Below are positions 1-8,045 of a stretch of 64,000 bases of DNA, piece by piece (position 1 is the first letter of the stretch; each line of letters begins with the position of its first letter). The stretch is from JAJEAD01 sp964420925 (GTDB taxonomy: Bacteria > Pseudomonadota > Gammaproteobacteria > HK1): the NCBI GenBank assembly GCA_964420925.1, contig CAYQVB010000003.1, forward strand, positions 58,282 through 122,281, read 5' to 3'. A model generated the notes under the pieces. The model saw only the letters and a program-made list of their open reading frames with translations, did no database searches and had not been told where the DNA came from. Made by a program: the position numbers and the translations under genes.

Positions 1-361
1 CACGTGCCGGATGCGTCATCTTGTGCGCGCAGATCGCCGCGAACGCGACCACCGACCGGCCTGAACCGACACCACCGGGCCACTCGTACTTCGAGCCGTC
101 CTCGGTCTCGAGCGGCCCATCGGGAATGGCCGGACGCCCGAGGTCGATGAGAAAGCACGGCGTGGTCACGTACGGATAGTGGAAGACGTAGCACTGCCCC
201 GGCACGAGGTCGCCGGATCGGACCGGACTCCCGTCCCGATGCACGAGCGTCGCCGGGTCGTAAGGGCGAAGCACCTGGCGACTCTGCGCGAGCGTCTCGG
301 GATGGGCGCTCACCGCGGCGGCGGCCGACCCGCAGAGCTTCAGAAAGCGCCGACGTTCCAC
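1..361 (-). CDS. Rieske-like (2Fe-2S) protein, Tat-targeted, partial
   Basis: The gene runs off the left edge, so only about 120 N-terminal residues are visible. A GTG at 361 gives an N-terminus reading MERRRFLKLCGSAAAAV, with a twin-arginine-like ERRRFL motif and a hydrophobic stretch as in Tat-exported redox proteins. Further in, the sequence AAICAHKMTHP contains a C-x-H pair resembling the first half of a Rieske 2Fe-2S ligand box; the second C-x-x-H half would lie outside the window. It starts 9 bases after the ankyrin gene stop and probably belongs to that operon. The Rieske assignment rests on one half-motif plus the Tat signal, so it is tentative. Confidence 0.6.
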   Translation of the reverse strand, partial: MERRRFLKLCGSAAAAVSAHPETLAQSRQVLRPYDPATLVHRDGSPVRSGDLVPGQCYVFHYPYVTTPCFLIDLGRPAIPDGPLETEDGSKYEWPGGVGSGRSVVAFAAICAHKMTHPAR

Positions 362-370
362 CGCCTCGAC

Positions 371-1132
371 TCAAGGACCGGCGTTGACGAGGCTGGCGGC
401 AAGGGCCGGGTACCCCCCTTGCACCGCCGCCTCCGCCGGAGTGCGGCCCTCGTCGTCTTCCGCGTGCGGCGAAGAGCCGTGGGACACCAGGGCCTGGACG
501 ATGTCGGCGGAACCGCTGAACGCGGCAAGGTGCAAGGCGGTGGCGCCGACTTCGTTGCGCGCGTCGAGGTTGAGACCCGGAGACCCGAGCAGGGCGCTCA
601 CCACCCCGGAGCGTTTCTCGAACGCGGCCCTCATGAGCGGCGTCCAGCCGTAGATGTCGGTGCGATTGACCTCCGCCCCGTGGTCGAGCAGCCGCTTCAC
701 CGAAGCGGTGTCTCCCTTGACCGTCGCGATCATCAGGGCGGTCCAGTCGAACCCGCCCACCGCGTTGACCTCGGCCCCCGCCGACAGGAGGACGTCCAGA
801 GTCTCGGGACTGGTGCCGAGCGCGGCGAACATCAGCGCGGTGCCGCCGTAGTCGCCCCGCGCGTTGACGTCGGCCCCCGCCCGCAGAATGCGGCGCACGA
901 GGTCGGCCCTTCCGTACTTGGCGGCCACCATCAGTGCGGTCTTCCCCCGTCTTGCCCGCATGTCGACGTCCGCGTGTCCATCGACGAGCTGCTCCAGTAT
1001 GACAAGGTCCTCTTGGTCGATGGCGCGGGCGAGGGCTTCGTTTCCGGTCTCCGCCGCCCGAGCGAGGCCGGCGGCGGCGAAGACAGCGAGCACGAGCATC
1101 GCGACTCGCGGGCCGAGCCCCGGCCCTCTCAC
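371..1132 (-). CDS. Ankyrin-repeat protein with signal peptide
   Basis: The 253-residue protein begins with a signal peptide (MLVLAVFAAAGLARA from about residue 12). It is then built almost wholly of ankyrin repeats, with recurring motifs such as GKTALMVAAKYGRADLV, GGTALMFAALG, DWTALMIATVKGD and GWTPLMRAAFEK. Such proteins usually mediate protein-protein contacts, here probably in the periplasm. The start is the GTG at 1132, which overlaps the TGA of the upstream gene (GTGA); the longer reading frame to 1345 is discounted because it would run through that gene. It sits between the unknown 187-residue protein and the Rieske-like gene, suggesting one transcript. No specific partner can be named. 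Confidence 0.85.
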   Translation of the reverse strand: MRGPGLGPRVAMLVLAVFAAAGLARAAETGNEALARAIDQEDLVILEQLVDGHADVDMRARRGKTALMVAAKYGRADLVRRILRAGADVNARGDYGGTALMFAALGTSPETLDVLLSAGAEVNAVGGFDWTALMIATVKGDTASVKRLLDHGAEVNRTDIYGWTPLMRAAFEKRSGVVSALLGSPGLNLDARNEVGATALHLAAFSGSADIVQALVSHGSSPHAEDDEGRTPAEAAVQGGYPALAASLVNAGP

Positions 1133-1692
1133 GCGCCGCCCCTCTCCGCCGCCGCTCTCAGCTCGTACTGACTCGCGATGGCGGTGAGCGCCGCACCCGC
1201 GTCGTAGCGGCCGGTCAGGCGCACCACGGCATCGTGCCCGACGGCTTCCTCGAGCAGCTCCGCGAAGCCCGAGCGTTGCTGAGAAGCCAGAGGATGGCTC
1301 TGCGAGTGCAGCAGCCAGTACTTCTCGTCGCCGAAGAACCAGCACAGGCGTGGCTGGGCGGTCAACAGCTTCAGGGCTTCGAAATGGCTGCTCCCCACAC
1401 CGGGGGTCATGAGTATCTCCGAAACCATCGGATCATCGATCCGGGTATGGACCTCTGCTCTCAGCGTCACCACGCTGGCATGCTCGGCCTTGATCAGGTC
1501 GGCCTCGATGCCGACCGGCAGCGGTCCTCCGCTTCTCGAGATGACACGCCGGTCCGCCTTGCATTCCGGGCCGGCAAGCTGCAGAAACAACGCGGCCTGC
1601 CAGCCGCCTTCGTCCAACTCCACCGGGACACAGGTCGCGGCGGAGCCTCCCTGCTGCATCGCCTCGCGAACCACCCGCGGAAATCGTTTCAT
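1129..1692 (-). CDS. Hypothetical protein, 187 aa
   Basis: I do not recognise this protein. It is 187 residues, with no obvious signal peptide or membrane segment, and begins MKRFPRVVREAMQQGG. Alternating hydrophobic strands and a tryptophan-rich stretch (CWFFGDEKYWLLHSQSH) suggest a compact globular mixed alpha/beta fold. Its stop overlaps the GTG start of the ankyrin gene (GTGA), so the two are probably translationally coupled. About 215 bases separate it from the formate dehydrogenase cytochrome subunit upstream, so it may or may not belong to that operon. The shine-dalgarno region is weak. Confidence 0.75.
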   Translation of the reverse strand: MKRFPRVVREAMQQGGSAATCVPVELDEGGWQAALFLQLAGPECKADRRVISRSGGPLPVGIEADLIKAEHASVVTLRAEVHTRIDDPMVSEILMTPGVGSSHFEALKLLTAQPRLCWFFGDEKYWLLHSQSHPLASQQRSGFAELLEEAVGHDAVVRLTGRYDAGAALTAIASQYELRAAAERGGA

Positions 1693-1907
1693 CGACTCGC
1701 ACGGCCACGGGAGCGACGGGACTCCGACCGGGTCAGCTCCGTTCTCGACGGCTCATCGAGCAGAGGGCCGGAGCGACCCGCCCTGCCCGCGTCGCCGCCC
1801 CGACTCACCGTCCGCACCACACCCCGAAGCACGTGGCCATTGCCATTCCACGGCACGAGACACCGGACTGCGCATGTCGCGCAACGGCAGCCGAGGAATC
1901 GCGTGCT

Positions 1908-3008
1908 TCAGGTCGCCGGCTGCGTGCTGCCGCCCGACGCGGGCTGCTCTTCGATGACCTGATCCTTGACGGTCTCGTACCACTCGTCGTGGTGCTGTTT
2001 CGCCCACTGTTCGTCCACGTACCCGGTGGTCATCGCTTCCAGCGAGCCCTCCGAACCCAGCGTGCCGATGTACGCGTGACCGAACCACAGAGCGATCCAC
2101 GCCAGTCCGCCGCCGGTGTGCCACAGGTGAGCGAGCTGGATGCTGTCGCGCGTCGGATCGCCGGCGAGGCCGAGCAGGGTCAGCCCCGTGAGGATGACCA
2201 TCGTCCCCACGATGGCGATGAACCAGAACCAGACCTTCTCGCCCGCGTTCGCGAATCCTGCCCTCGGATGCGCCTTGCCCACGATGCCGCCGCCTTGGAG
2301 GAACCAGGTGACGTCGTCGCGGTTCGGAATGTTGCGGCCGATCCAGAAGACGATCATCAAGGCCACCCCACCCCCGAACCAGGGGCCCAGGGCCTCGTGC
2401 AACATGCGGGACATGCCCGCCCAGGCGGCGAATCCTTCCAGACCGAGGAGGGGAATGAGCACCACCCGTCCGAAGAGCAGGCTCAGCCCGGTAATCGAGA
2501 GAACCACGAACAGGGTTGCGGTATACCAGTGCAACCCCCGTTCCCAGGGTTGCCAGCGCAGCAGGCGCCGGCCGCGTCTGCCGCCTTCGAGCGGCACGCT
2601 TCCCCGGAACGCAAAGAACACGAAGATCGCAAAGAGGGTGACGAGGAGAATGCCGCCACCCCAATCCGCGAGCAGACTGTTTCTCAGTTGACGCCAGTTC
2701 TGTCCCCCGTTGTTGATGAGGATCTGCGTCTCCATGTTCTTCCAGTCGTTGGACCCGGCGGAGTCGGGCATCGACTTCCCGGTCACCGAGGAATACCCCT
2801 CGAGCCCGGTGCGCACCGCGCGCCAGTAGTTCGAGCGCGGGTTGGCATCGTCCCCGGCCTGCGCGCCGACCGACGCGATGCCGACGTAGACATATCCGCC
2901 CAGCGGCGCCACCAGAGCACCCAGGAGTATGCCGAGAATCGTCCAGATCGCGACGCGCCGGTAGCGTCTTGCCCGTTCACCGGTGGGTCGTGTGCGTGCG
3001 CCTGCCAT
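1908..3008 (-). CDS. Formate dehydrogenase gamma (cytochrome b) subunit
   Basis: This is the 366-residue membrane anchor of the respiratory formate dehydrogenase. It is expected to bind heme b and pass electrons from the FdhA/FdhB dimer to quinone. A first membrane segment (AIWTILGILLGALVAPLGG) is followed by a soluble stretch of about 90 residues, and then by four hydrophobic helices. These contain conserved His-Trp style motifs (PWERGLHWYTATLFVV, LAHLWHTGGGLAWIALWFGHAY) typical of the FdnI/FdoI cytochrome b family. The ATG at 3008 is preceded by GGGAGGGA and is preferred over the upstream extension of the frame. The family is normally shorter; the extra N-terminal region is typical of the longer FDH gamma variant. 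Confidence 0.93.
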   Translation of the reverse strand: MAGARTRPTGERARRYRRVAIWTILGILLGALVAPLGGYVYVGIASVGAQAGDDANPRSNYWRAVRTGLEGYSSVTGKSMPDSAGSNDWKNMETQILINNGGQNWRQLRNSLLADWGGGILLVTLFAIFVFFAFRGSVPLEGGRRGRRLLRWQPWERGLHWYTATLFVVLSITGLSLLFGRVVLIPLLGLEGFAAWAGMSRMLHEALGPWFGGGVALMIVFWIGRNIPNRDDVTWFLQGGGIVGKAHPRAGFANAGEKVWFWFIAIVGTMVILTGLTLLGLAGDPTRDSIQLAHLWHTGGGLAWIALWFGHAYIGTLGSEGSLEAMTTGYVDEQWAKQHHDEWYETVKDQVIEEQPASGGSTQPAT

Positions 3009-3079
3009 GACTGTCCCTCCCCTCGTGCCGGTTGCCGTGTCCTGGGCCTCTTCTTCCCAACGCAGCCGCGGCGCCGGCG

Positions 3080-3277
3080 CTAACGATCCATCTGAATCAG
3101 CGCAAAACGCTTCTCCAGCGTCTCGGCGCGCTCCGCCACGTCCTGCGAGAGCAGGGGATCTTTCACTCCCTTGTACTTGCCGGCCTCGTGGATGGTGACA
3201 TCGCCGGAATCCCAGCATCCGGATAGTGCGAACGCCGCAGCCACCAAGGCCGCCGCCGCAATCGTGCGCTTCTTCAT
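3080..3277 (-). CDS. Small lipoprotein within the formate dehydrogenase operon
   Basis: A 65-residue protein with a textbook lipoprotein signal: positive start (MKKRT), hydrophobic AAAALVAAAFALSG and a lipobox LSGC with Cys at about residue 22. The mature part of about 43 residues (WDSGDVTIHEAGKYKG onward) is hydrophilic and ends in a short helical segment. GGGGAGCG precedes the ATG. It lies between fdhB and the gamma subunit, in the same direction, so it is probably a periplasm-facing accessory of the enzyme. No function can be assigned from sequence. The hairpin just upstream may adjust its expression relative to fdhB. Confidence 0.85.
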   Translation of the reverse strand: MKKRTIAAAALVAAAFALSGCWDSGDVTIHEAGKYKGVKDPLLSQDVAERAETLEKRFALIQMDR

Positions 3278-3309
3278 CGAGTGTCGCTCCCCGGGTCCGA
3301 TGTGCAATC

Positions 3310-3338
3310 GGCGAGGCGGGGTGATCCCCCGCCTCGCC
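3310..3338 (-). terminator. Strong hairpin between fdhB and the lipoprotein gene
   Basis: A perfect 12-bp inverted repeat (GGCGAGGCGGGG, with its complement at 3327-3338) with a 5-base loop sits in the 80-base gap downstream of fdhB. There is no T-tract on either side. It could be a partial terminator or an RNA-stabilising element that sets higher levels of fdhA/fdhB than of the lipoprotein and cytochrome genes. Confidence 0.6.
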
Positions 3339-3357
3339 ACCGTTCCCGGCTCAAGCC

Positions 3358-3948
3358 TCAAGCCGAGGACTCGTAGGCGGTCTCCCACCCCCAGGTCTGC
3401 GGGCGGGTACCGCGCTTGAGCACCCTCTTGCGATAGATGTCGGCAACGAGGTCGCCGTCGCCGGCAAGCAGGGCCTTGGTGGAGCACATCTCCGCACACA
3501 GGGGGAGCTTGCCCTCGGCGATGCGGTTGCGTCCGTACTTGGTGAACTCCGCGTCGGACAGATCGTTCGGCGGTCCGCCGGCGCAGAAGGTGCACTTGTC
3601 CATCTTGCCGCGCGCGCCGAATGCCTGCTCCTGCGGATACTGCGGCGCCCCGAAGGGACACGCGTAGAAGCAGTAACCGCAGCCGATGCAGAGATCCTTG
3701 TCGTGCAACACGATGCCGTCGTCGGTGGTGTAGAAGCAGTCCACCGGACATACCGCCGCGCAGGGAGCGTCGGTGCAGTGCATGCAGGCGACCGAGATCG
3801 ACTTCTCTCCCGGCACCCCGTCGTCGAGCACCACCACCCGCCGGCGGTTCACGCCCCAGGGCACCTCGTGCTCGTTCTTGCAGGCGGTCACACAGGCATT
3901 GCACTCGATGCAGCGCTCGGCGTCACACAGAAACTTCATGCGAGCCAT
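3358..3948 (-). CDS. fdh3B: Formate dehydrogenase beta (iron-sulfur) subunit, FDH3 type
   Basis: The 196-residue ferredoxin subunit carries electrons from FdhA to the membrane cytochrome b. Four Cys clusters are visible in order: CIECNACVTAC, CMHCTDAPCAAVCP, CIGCGYCFYACPFG and CTFC with CAEMC, enough for four [4Fe-4S] centres. The start is the ATG at 3948 (MARMKFLCDAERC), with AGGAG 8 bases upstream; an in-frame TTG at 3954 is less likely. It begins 13 bases after fdhA. Unlike FdnH/FdoH it has no C-terminal membrane helix, as is usual for the FDH3-type beta subunit. Confidence 0.96.
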   Translation of the reverse strand: MARMKFLCDAERCIECNACVTACKNEHEVPWGVNRRRVVVLDDGVPGEKSISVACMHCTDAPCAAVCPVDCFYTTDDGIVLHDKDLCIGCGYCFYACPFGAPQYPQEQAFGARGKMDKCTFCAGGPPNDLSDAEFTKYGRNRIAEGKLPLCAEMCSTKALLAGDGDLVADIYRKRVLKRGTRPQTWGWETAYESSA

Positions 3949-3961
3949 TGTCAATCTCCTC

Positions 3962-6865
3962 TCACGCAGCCTGGATCCGGCACAGGGTCACCTTGGACTC
4001 CTGCATCTGGGTCACCGAGTCGTACCCGTAGGTAAAGGCGGTGTTGCAGGCCTCGCCGCGCACGTAGGGCTCGGTTCCCGGCGGATACTTGTCCTTGAGA
4101 TCCTCACCCTGGAACCAGCCGCCCCAATGGAAGGGAGTCCATACCACTCCCGGAGCCACCCGGCGCGTGACCATGGTCATCACCTTGATCCGGGCGCCGA
4201 CGTCGACGTGCTTCTGCGGCGGGGTCTCGATCCAGACCATCTGGCCGTCCTGGAGTCCGAGGTCGTTGGCGTCCGCAGGATTGATCTCGACGAACATGTC
4301 CTGCTGGAGCTCCGCGAGCCACGGGTTGGAGCGGGTCTCCTCGCCTCCGCCCTCGTACTCCACCAGGCGCCCGCTGCTGAAGATGAGCGGGTAGTCCTTG
4401 GAGTAGTCGACCGCCTGGATGGACCCGTAGTGGGTCGGGAGGCGATAGAAGCGCTTGCGATCCTCGTAGGTCGGATACTTCTCCGCGAGGTCGCGGTGAG
4501 GCGTGTAGAGCGGCTCACGGTGAATGGGCACGGGATCCGGGAAGGTCCACACCACCGCTCGCGCCTTGGCGTTGCCGAAGGGCGCGCAGCCGTGGGCGAT
4601 GGCCACCCGCTGAATGCCGCCGGAGAGGTCGGTCTTCCAGTTCCGGCCTTCCGCCGCCAGCTTCTCCTCGTCGCTGAGGTCGTCCCACCAGCCGAGCTGC
4701 TTCAGCACCTTGTCGCTGAACTCGGGGTACCCGTCCCGGATCTCGGAGCCGACGCTGTAGACGCCTTCCGCGAGCAGGTTCACGCCGTTTCGCTCGACGC
4801 CGAATCGCGCCCGGAAGGTGAGGCCGCCCTCGGCCACCGGCTTGCTCGGGTCGTAGAGCACCGGCGTACCGGGATGCCCCATCTCCGGGGGACCCCAGCA
4901 CGGCCACGGCATACCGAAGTACTCGCCGTCGTGCGGACCTCCTTCGGCCCGGAGGGTGGTGGTGTTGAAGGTGTGCCGATGCGCGGCGTGCGACTTGATG
5001 CGCTCCGGGCTCTGGCCGGTGTAGCCGATCGTCCACATGCCGCGGTTGAACTCGCGGGTGACGTCCTCCACCAGCGGCTCGTCGCCGTTCACCTCGATGT
5101 TCTTGAACATCTCGTCGGCAAACCCGAGCTTCCTCGCGAACTTGTAGAGGATGGTCTGATCCGGCAGACACTCGAAGACCGGGTCGATGATCTTGTCCCG
5201 CCACTGGAAGGAGCGGTTCGACGCGGTGACCGAGCCGTAGGTCTCGAACTGGGTCGCCGCCGGCAGGAGATAGATGCCGTCGCTCCGGTCGCTCATCACC
5301 GCGGCGTGGGTGGGATAGGGATCGACCACCACCATCGCGTCGAGCTTCTCCATCGCGACCTTCATCTCGGGCCCGCGGGTCTGGCTGTTGACGGCGTGGC
5401 CGTCGAGCACCATCACGCGGATGTTGTCGCGCTGGCCGATGTCCTCTTCCAGCACTCCGTCCACCCAGCGCGACACCGGGATGCCCTTGTAGTTCATGGG
5501 CATCACTTCCTTGCCGCCGTCGCCGACGACCTTGTCCGGATCGAATCGGCCCTTGAGCCAGTCGAGGTCGACCTCCCAGACCCGCGCCCAGTGCGCCCAG
5601 GCCCCGGCGGACAGTCCGTAGTAGCCGGGAAGGGTGTGCGACAGCACGCCGAGGTCGGTCGCGCCCTGCACGTTGTCATGGCCCCGGAAGATGTTGGCGC
5701 CGCCGCCCTGCTTGCCGATGTTGCCGAGCGCGAGCTGGAACACGCAGTAGGCGCGCGTGTTGTTGTTGCCGATGGTGTGCTGGGTGCCGCCCATGCACCA
5801 TACGATGGTGCCCGGCCGGTTTTCCGCCATCATCTGCGCGGCGGCCTTGACCGTCGCCTCCGGCACCCCGGTGACCCGCTCCGTCTCCTCGGGGGTCCAC
5901 TTCTTGACCTCCTCGCGCATCTCGTCCATGCCGTAAACGCGCTGGCTGATGTACTCCTTGTCTTCCCAGCCGTTCTCGAAGACGTGCCACAGCAGTCCCC
6001 ACATGATCCCCACGTCGGAGCCGGGGCGGATCTGCAGGTGGAGGTCGGCGTGGGCGGCGGTGCGCGTGAAGCGCGGGTCCGCCACGATCATCTTGGCGCC
6101 ATCCTCCTTCGCGCGAAGGATGTGCTGCAGCGACACCGGGTGCGCTTCGGTGGGGTTGCTGCCGATGAAGAACATCGCCTTCGTGTTGTGCATGTCGTTG
6201 TACGAGTTCGTCATCGCGCCGTAGCCCCAGGTATTCGCTACCCCGGCCACGGTGGTCGAGTGGCAGATGCGCGCCTGGTGATCGACGTTGTTCGTGCCCC
6301 AGAAGGCGGCGAACTTGCGGAACAGGTAGGCCTGCTCGTTGCTGTGCTTGGCGGAGCCGAGCCAGTACACCGAATCCGGCCCCGATTCCTCCCGGACCTG
6401 CAGCATCAGGTCGCCGATCTCGTCGACCGCCTCGTCCCAGGACATGCGCTTCCACTTGCCGCCCGAGAGCTTCATGGGATAGCGCAGGCGCCGTTCGCCG
6501 TGTCCGTGCTCTCGTACGGACGCACCCTTGGCGCAGTGGGCGCCGAGGTTGAAGGGTGATTCGAAGTCCGGCTCCTGGCCGGTCCACACCCCGTTCTGCA
6601 CCTCGGCGATGACCCCACAGCCCACCGAGCAGTGGGTACAGATGCTGCGCCGGAACTCGGTGGCGATGTTCTCCTTGGGCGCATGGGCGGAGGCCGCTTC
6701 GGCCTTGCGCATCATCGTCGCCGGCAGCATCCCGGCGACCGCGGTACCTCCGACCGCGAGCCCCGAGCGCCCGAGGAACTTGCGGCGGTTGATCGCCTCG
6801 CCGGGCCCGCGCACCGCCACCCCGGTGGCGCCCGAAGAGGCTCCATTTCTTCTGACCAGTTTCAT
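3962..6865 (-). CDS. fdhA: Formate dehydrogenase alpha subunit (bis-MGD, cysteine form)
   Basis: The 967-residue catalytic subunit oxidises formate to CO2 and is exported by Tat (RRKFL at residues 27-31). An N-terminal [4Fe-4S] site is formed by Cys76, Cys79, Cys83 and Cys111. The metal ligand is Cys201 in ARICHST, followed by the family histidine, so this is the cysteine form and not a selenoprotein: there is no in-frame TGA. The rest matches the molybdopterin oxidoreductase domain and the C-terminal dinucleotide-binding domain (SGRLVEYEGGGEETRSNPW, near the C-terminus). It follows the small Tat gene by 13 bases and heads fdhB. Mo versus W cannot be told from sequence. Confidence 0.97.
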   Translation of the reverse strand: MKLVRRNGASSGATGVAVRGPGEAINRRKFLGRSGLAVGGTAVAGMLPATMMRKAEAASAHAPKENIATEFRRSICTHCSVGCGVIAEVQNGVWTGQEPDFESPFNLGAHCAKGASVREHGHGERRLRYPMKLSGGKWKRMSWDEAVDEIGDLMLQVREESGPDSVYWLGSAKHSNEQAYLFRKFAAFWGTNNVDHQARICHSTTVAGVANTWGYGAMTNSYNDMHNTKAMFFIGSNPTEAHPVSLQHILRAKEDGAKMIVADPRFTRTAAHADLHLQIRPGSDVGIMWGLLWHVFENGWEDKEYISQRVYGMDEMREEVKKWTPEETERVTGVPEATVKAAAQMMAENRPGTIVWCMGGTQHTIGNNNTRAYCVFQLALGNIGKQGGGANIFRGHDNVQGATDLGVLSHTLPGYYGLSAGAWAHWARVWEVDLDWLKGRFDPDKVVGDGGKEVMPMNYKGIPVSRWVDGVLEEDIGQRDNIRVMVLDGHAVNSQTRGPEMKVAMEKLDAMVVVDPYPTHAAVMSDRSDGIYLLPAATQFETYGSVTASNRSFQWRDKIIDPVFECLPDQTILYKFARKLGFADEMFKNIEVNGDEPLVEDVTREFNRGMWTIGYTGQSPERIKSHAAHRHTFNTTTLRAEGGPHDGEYFGMPWPCWGPPEMGHPGTPVLYDPSKPVAEGGLTFRARFGVERNGVNLLAEGVYSVGSEIRDGYPEFSDKVLKQLGWWDDLSDEEKLAAEGRNWKTDLSGGIQRVAIAHGCAPFGNAKARAVVWTFPDPVPIHREPLYTPHRDLAEKYPTYEDRKRFYRLPTHYGSIQAVDYSKDYPLIFSSGRLVEYEGGGEETRSNPWLAELQQDMFVEINPADANDLGLQDGQMVWIETPPQKHVDVGARIKVMTMVTRRVAPGVVWTPFHWGGWFQGEDLKDKYPPGTEPYVRGEACNTAFTYGYDSVTQMQESKVTLCRIQAA

Positions 6866-6878
6866 TGATGAACCTCCA

Positions 6879-7088
6879 TCAGAACTCGGCGAGCCGGTAG
6901 TACGTCTCGATGTGAGGCGTAACGTGGTAGCCCCGGGCCTTGGCCGGTGCTTTCGGCTCGGAAATCTTGTCCGCAGGGGCGGCCTGCACGACGCTCACTT
7001 CACCTGCCGCCGCAACGGCCGCGGCGCCGCCGGCTGCCGCCATGCTTCGAAGGAACGCTCTGCGCCCCTTGGCCTTGGCTTCGCTCAT
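6879..7088 (-). CDS. Small Tat-signal protein of formate dehydrogenase loci
   Basis: A 69-residue protein with a twin-arginine motif (GRRAFLRSMAAAGG) and a hydrophobic Ala/Gly/Val segment. It is followed by a short tail ending in YHVTPHIETYYRLAEF. It matches the small 'formate dehydrogenase region Tat target' family that precedes fdhA in many proteobacteria; its exact role is unknown. The ATG at 7088 with GGAGGA 8 bases upstream is chosen over a longer frame starting at 7163. It is probably the first gene of the structural transcript (this gene, fdhA, fdhB, lipoprotein, gamma). Confidence 0.88.
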   Translation of the reverse strand: MSEAKAKGRRAFLRSMAAAGGAAAVAAAGEVSVVQAAPADKISEPKAPAKARGYHVTPHIETYYRLAEF

Positions 7089-7410
7089 TTGACGTGTCCT
7101 CCGAGGTGTCGGGCCCCCGCCGCCAAAGCCCGCGGCGCCGGCGACCCTAAACGTCACACACACTTTCGCCGTTCGAATCTACCCCAATCCGGGGGCCAAG
7201 TCTACGTACAAACACGTATGTCCGCGGCCGATGCCTCGCGGGTCGCGAGACCTCCGCCCCTCGGCCCGGCGCTCCCGCGCGACGTTCGGGGTGGCGTGTC
7301 GGTTTCCGCCGCGCCGTCGCGGCCGGCCCGTCCCCGCTCTCCGCCCATCGGGGGAGCACCCGGTGGCGTCGCGCCTTCTGCGGCTCCCGCGCCGCCTCGC
7401 CCCGGACGAG
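7089..7410. promoter_or_regulatory. Gap between FDH accessory and structural genes, likely promoter region
   Basis: These 322 bases lie between the TorD-like gene and the structural FDH genes, all read on the minus strand. The left part (about 7145-7220) is visibly less GC-rich than its surroundings. It contains TACGT-N6-ACGTA at 7203-7218, a possible operator or part of a promoter for the structural genes. The right part is GC-rich, with only shadow reading frames. I could not identify a clear -35/-10 pair. Confidence 0.4.
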
Positions 7411-8034
7411 TCACCGGAGCATCGCGAGGTACTCGCGCTCGAAGTCCATGAAACGCACCCCGAACTCTCCCACCGCACGATAGAAGGAAGCCGATTTCGC
7501 ATCGCCGAGGTCGCGGAAGAAAGCCCCCATCCAGGGTTCGATGTGCCGGGAGAAGAAGAGCCGCTGGCTCCCGAGCCCCTGCGCCTCCGTGATCAGCATC
7601 GCCATGACTTCGAGCAGCGCCGAGACGTGGTCTTCGGTCTCGAAAACCCGATCCGCGCGTTCGAATCCGAGCTGGGAGAGATCCCTTCGCAACGCCGCGA
7701 GGGGTTTGTCCATCATGAAGCCGGTGACGTACCAGGAGCCGTAGGGGACCAGCTCGCCGCGCCCGAGCCCGATGAAGAGCGCGTGGTACTCGTCGTCGAG
7801 CGCCTCCGGCGTGGCGGCGAGCGCCGCCTCCCGCATCGAGCGCCAGGCCGGCCCGAAGCGCGAGTCCGGATCGGACCCGCTCGCGTCGATGGCCACCACC
7901 TGTTCGATCAGCTCCGGTTTCGGGGGCGCCGCCAGAAGTGCGGCGAGTAGCGCATAGGTGCTGGCGCGAACCCGGCTCTCTGCGGAATCGTCGTCCGATC
8001 CCGGCGCAGGGTTCACGGGTGCCGTGTGGTCCAT
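7411..8034 (-). CDS. TorD/DmsD-family molybdoenzyme chaperone
   Basis: This 207-residue, mostly helical cytoplasmic protein resembles the TorD family. Those proteins bind the Tat signal of a molybdoenzyme and help insert the cofactor before export. Visible family features are the helical DDEYHALFIGLGRGELVPYGS segment, with the family-typical E-Y...F-G/PY pattern, and a C-terminal DFEREYLAMLR helix. The start is the ATG at 8034, 11 bases after the stop of the poly-ferredoxin gene. Context makes FdhA its likely client. Confidence 0.9.
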   Translation of the reverse strand: MDHTAPVNPAPGSDDDSAESRVRASTYALLAALLAAPPKPELIEQVVAIDASGSDPDSRFGPAWRSMREAALAATPEALDDEYHALFIGLGRGELVPYGSWYVTGFMMDKPLAALRRDLSQLGFERADRVFETEDHVSALLEVMAMLITEAQGLGSQRLFFSRHIEPWMGAFFRDLGDAKSASFYRAVGEFGVRFMDFEREYLAMLR

Positions 8035-8045
8035 CGCCGCGCCTC

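Noticed and set aside
3773..6559. A long plus-strand reading frame of 928 codons opposite fdhA
   Set aside because: It is antisense to a clear formate dehydrogenase, and its product is Arg/His/Val/Leu-rich without family motifs, a typical GC-rich shadow.
7168..7180. A GTTCGAATC T-loop-like sequence upstream of the FDH structural genes
   Set aside because: No acceptor stem, anticodon arm or CCA end can be folded around it, so it is not a tRNA.
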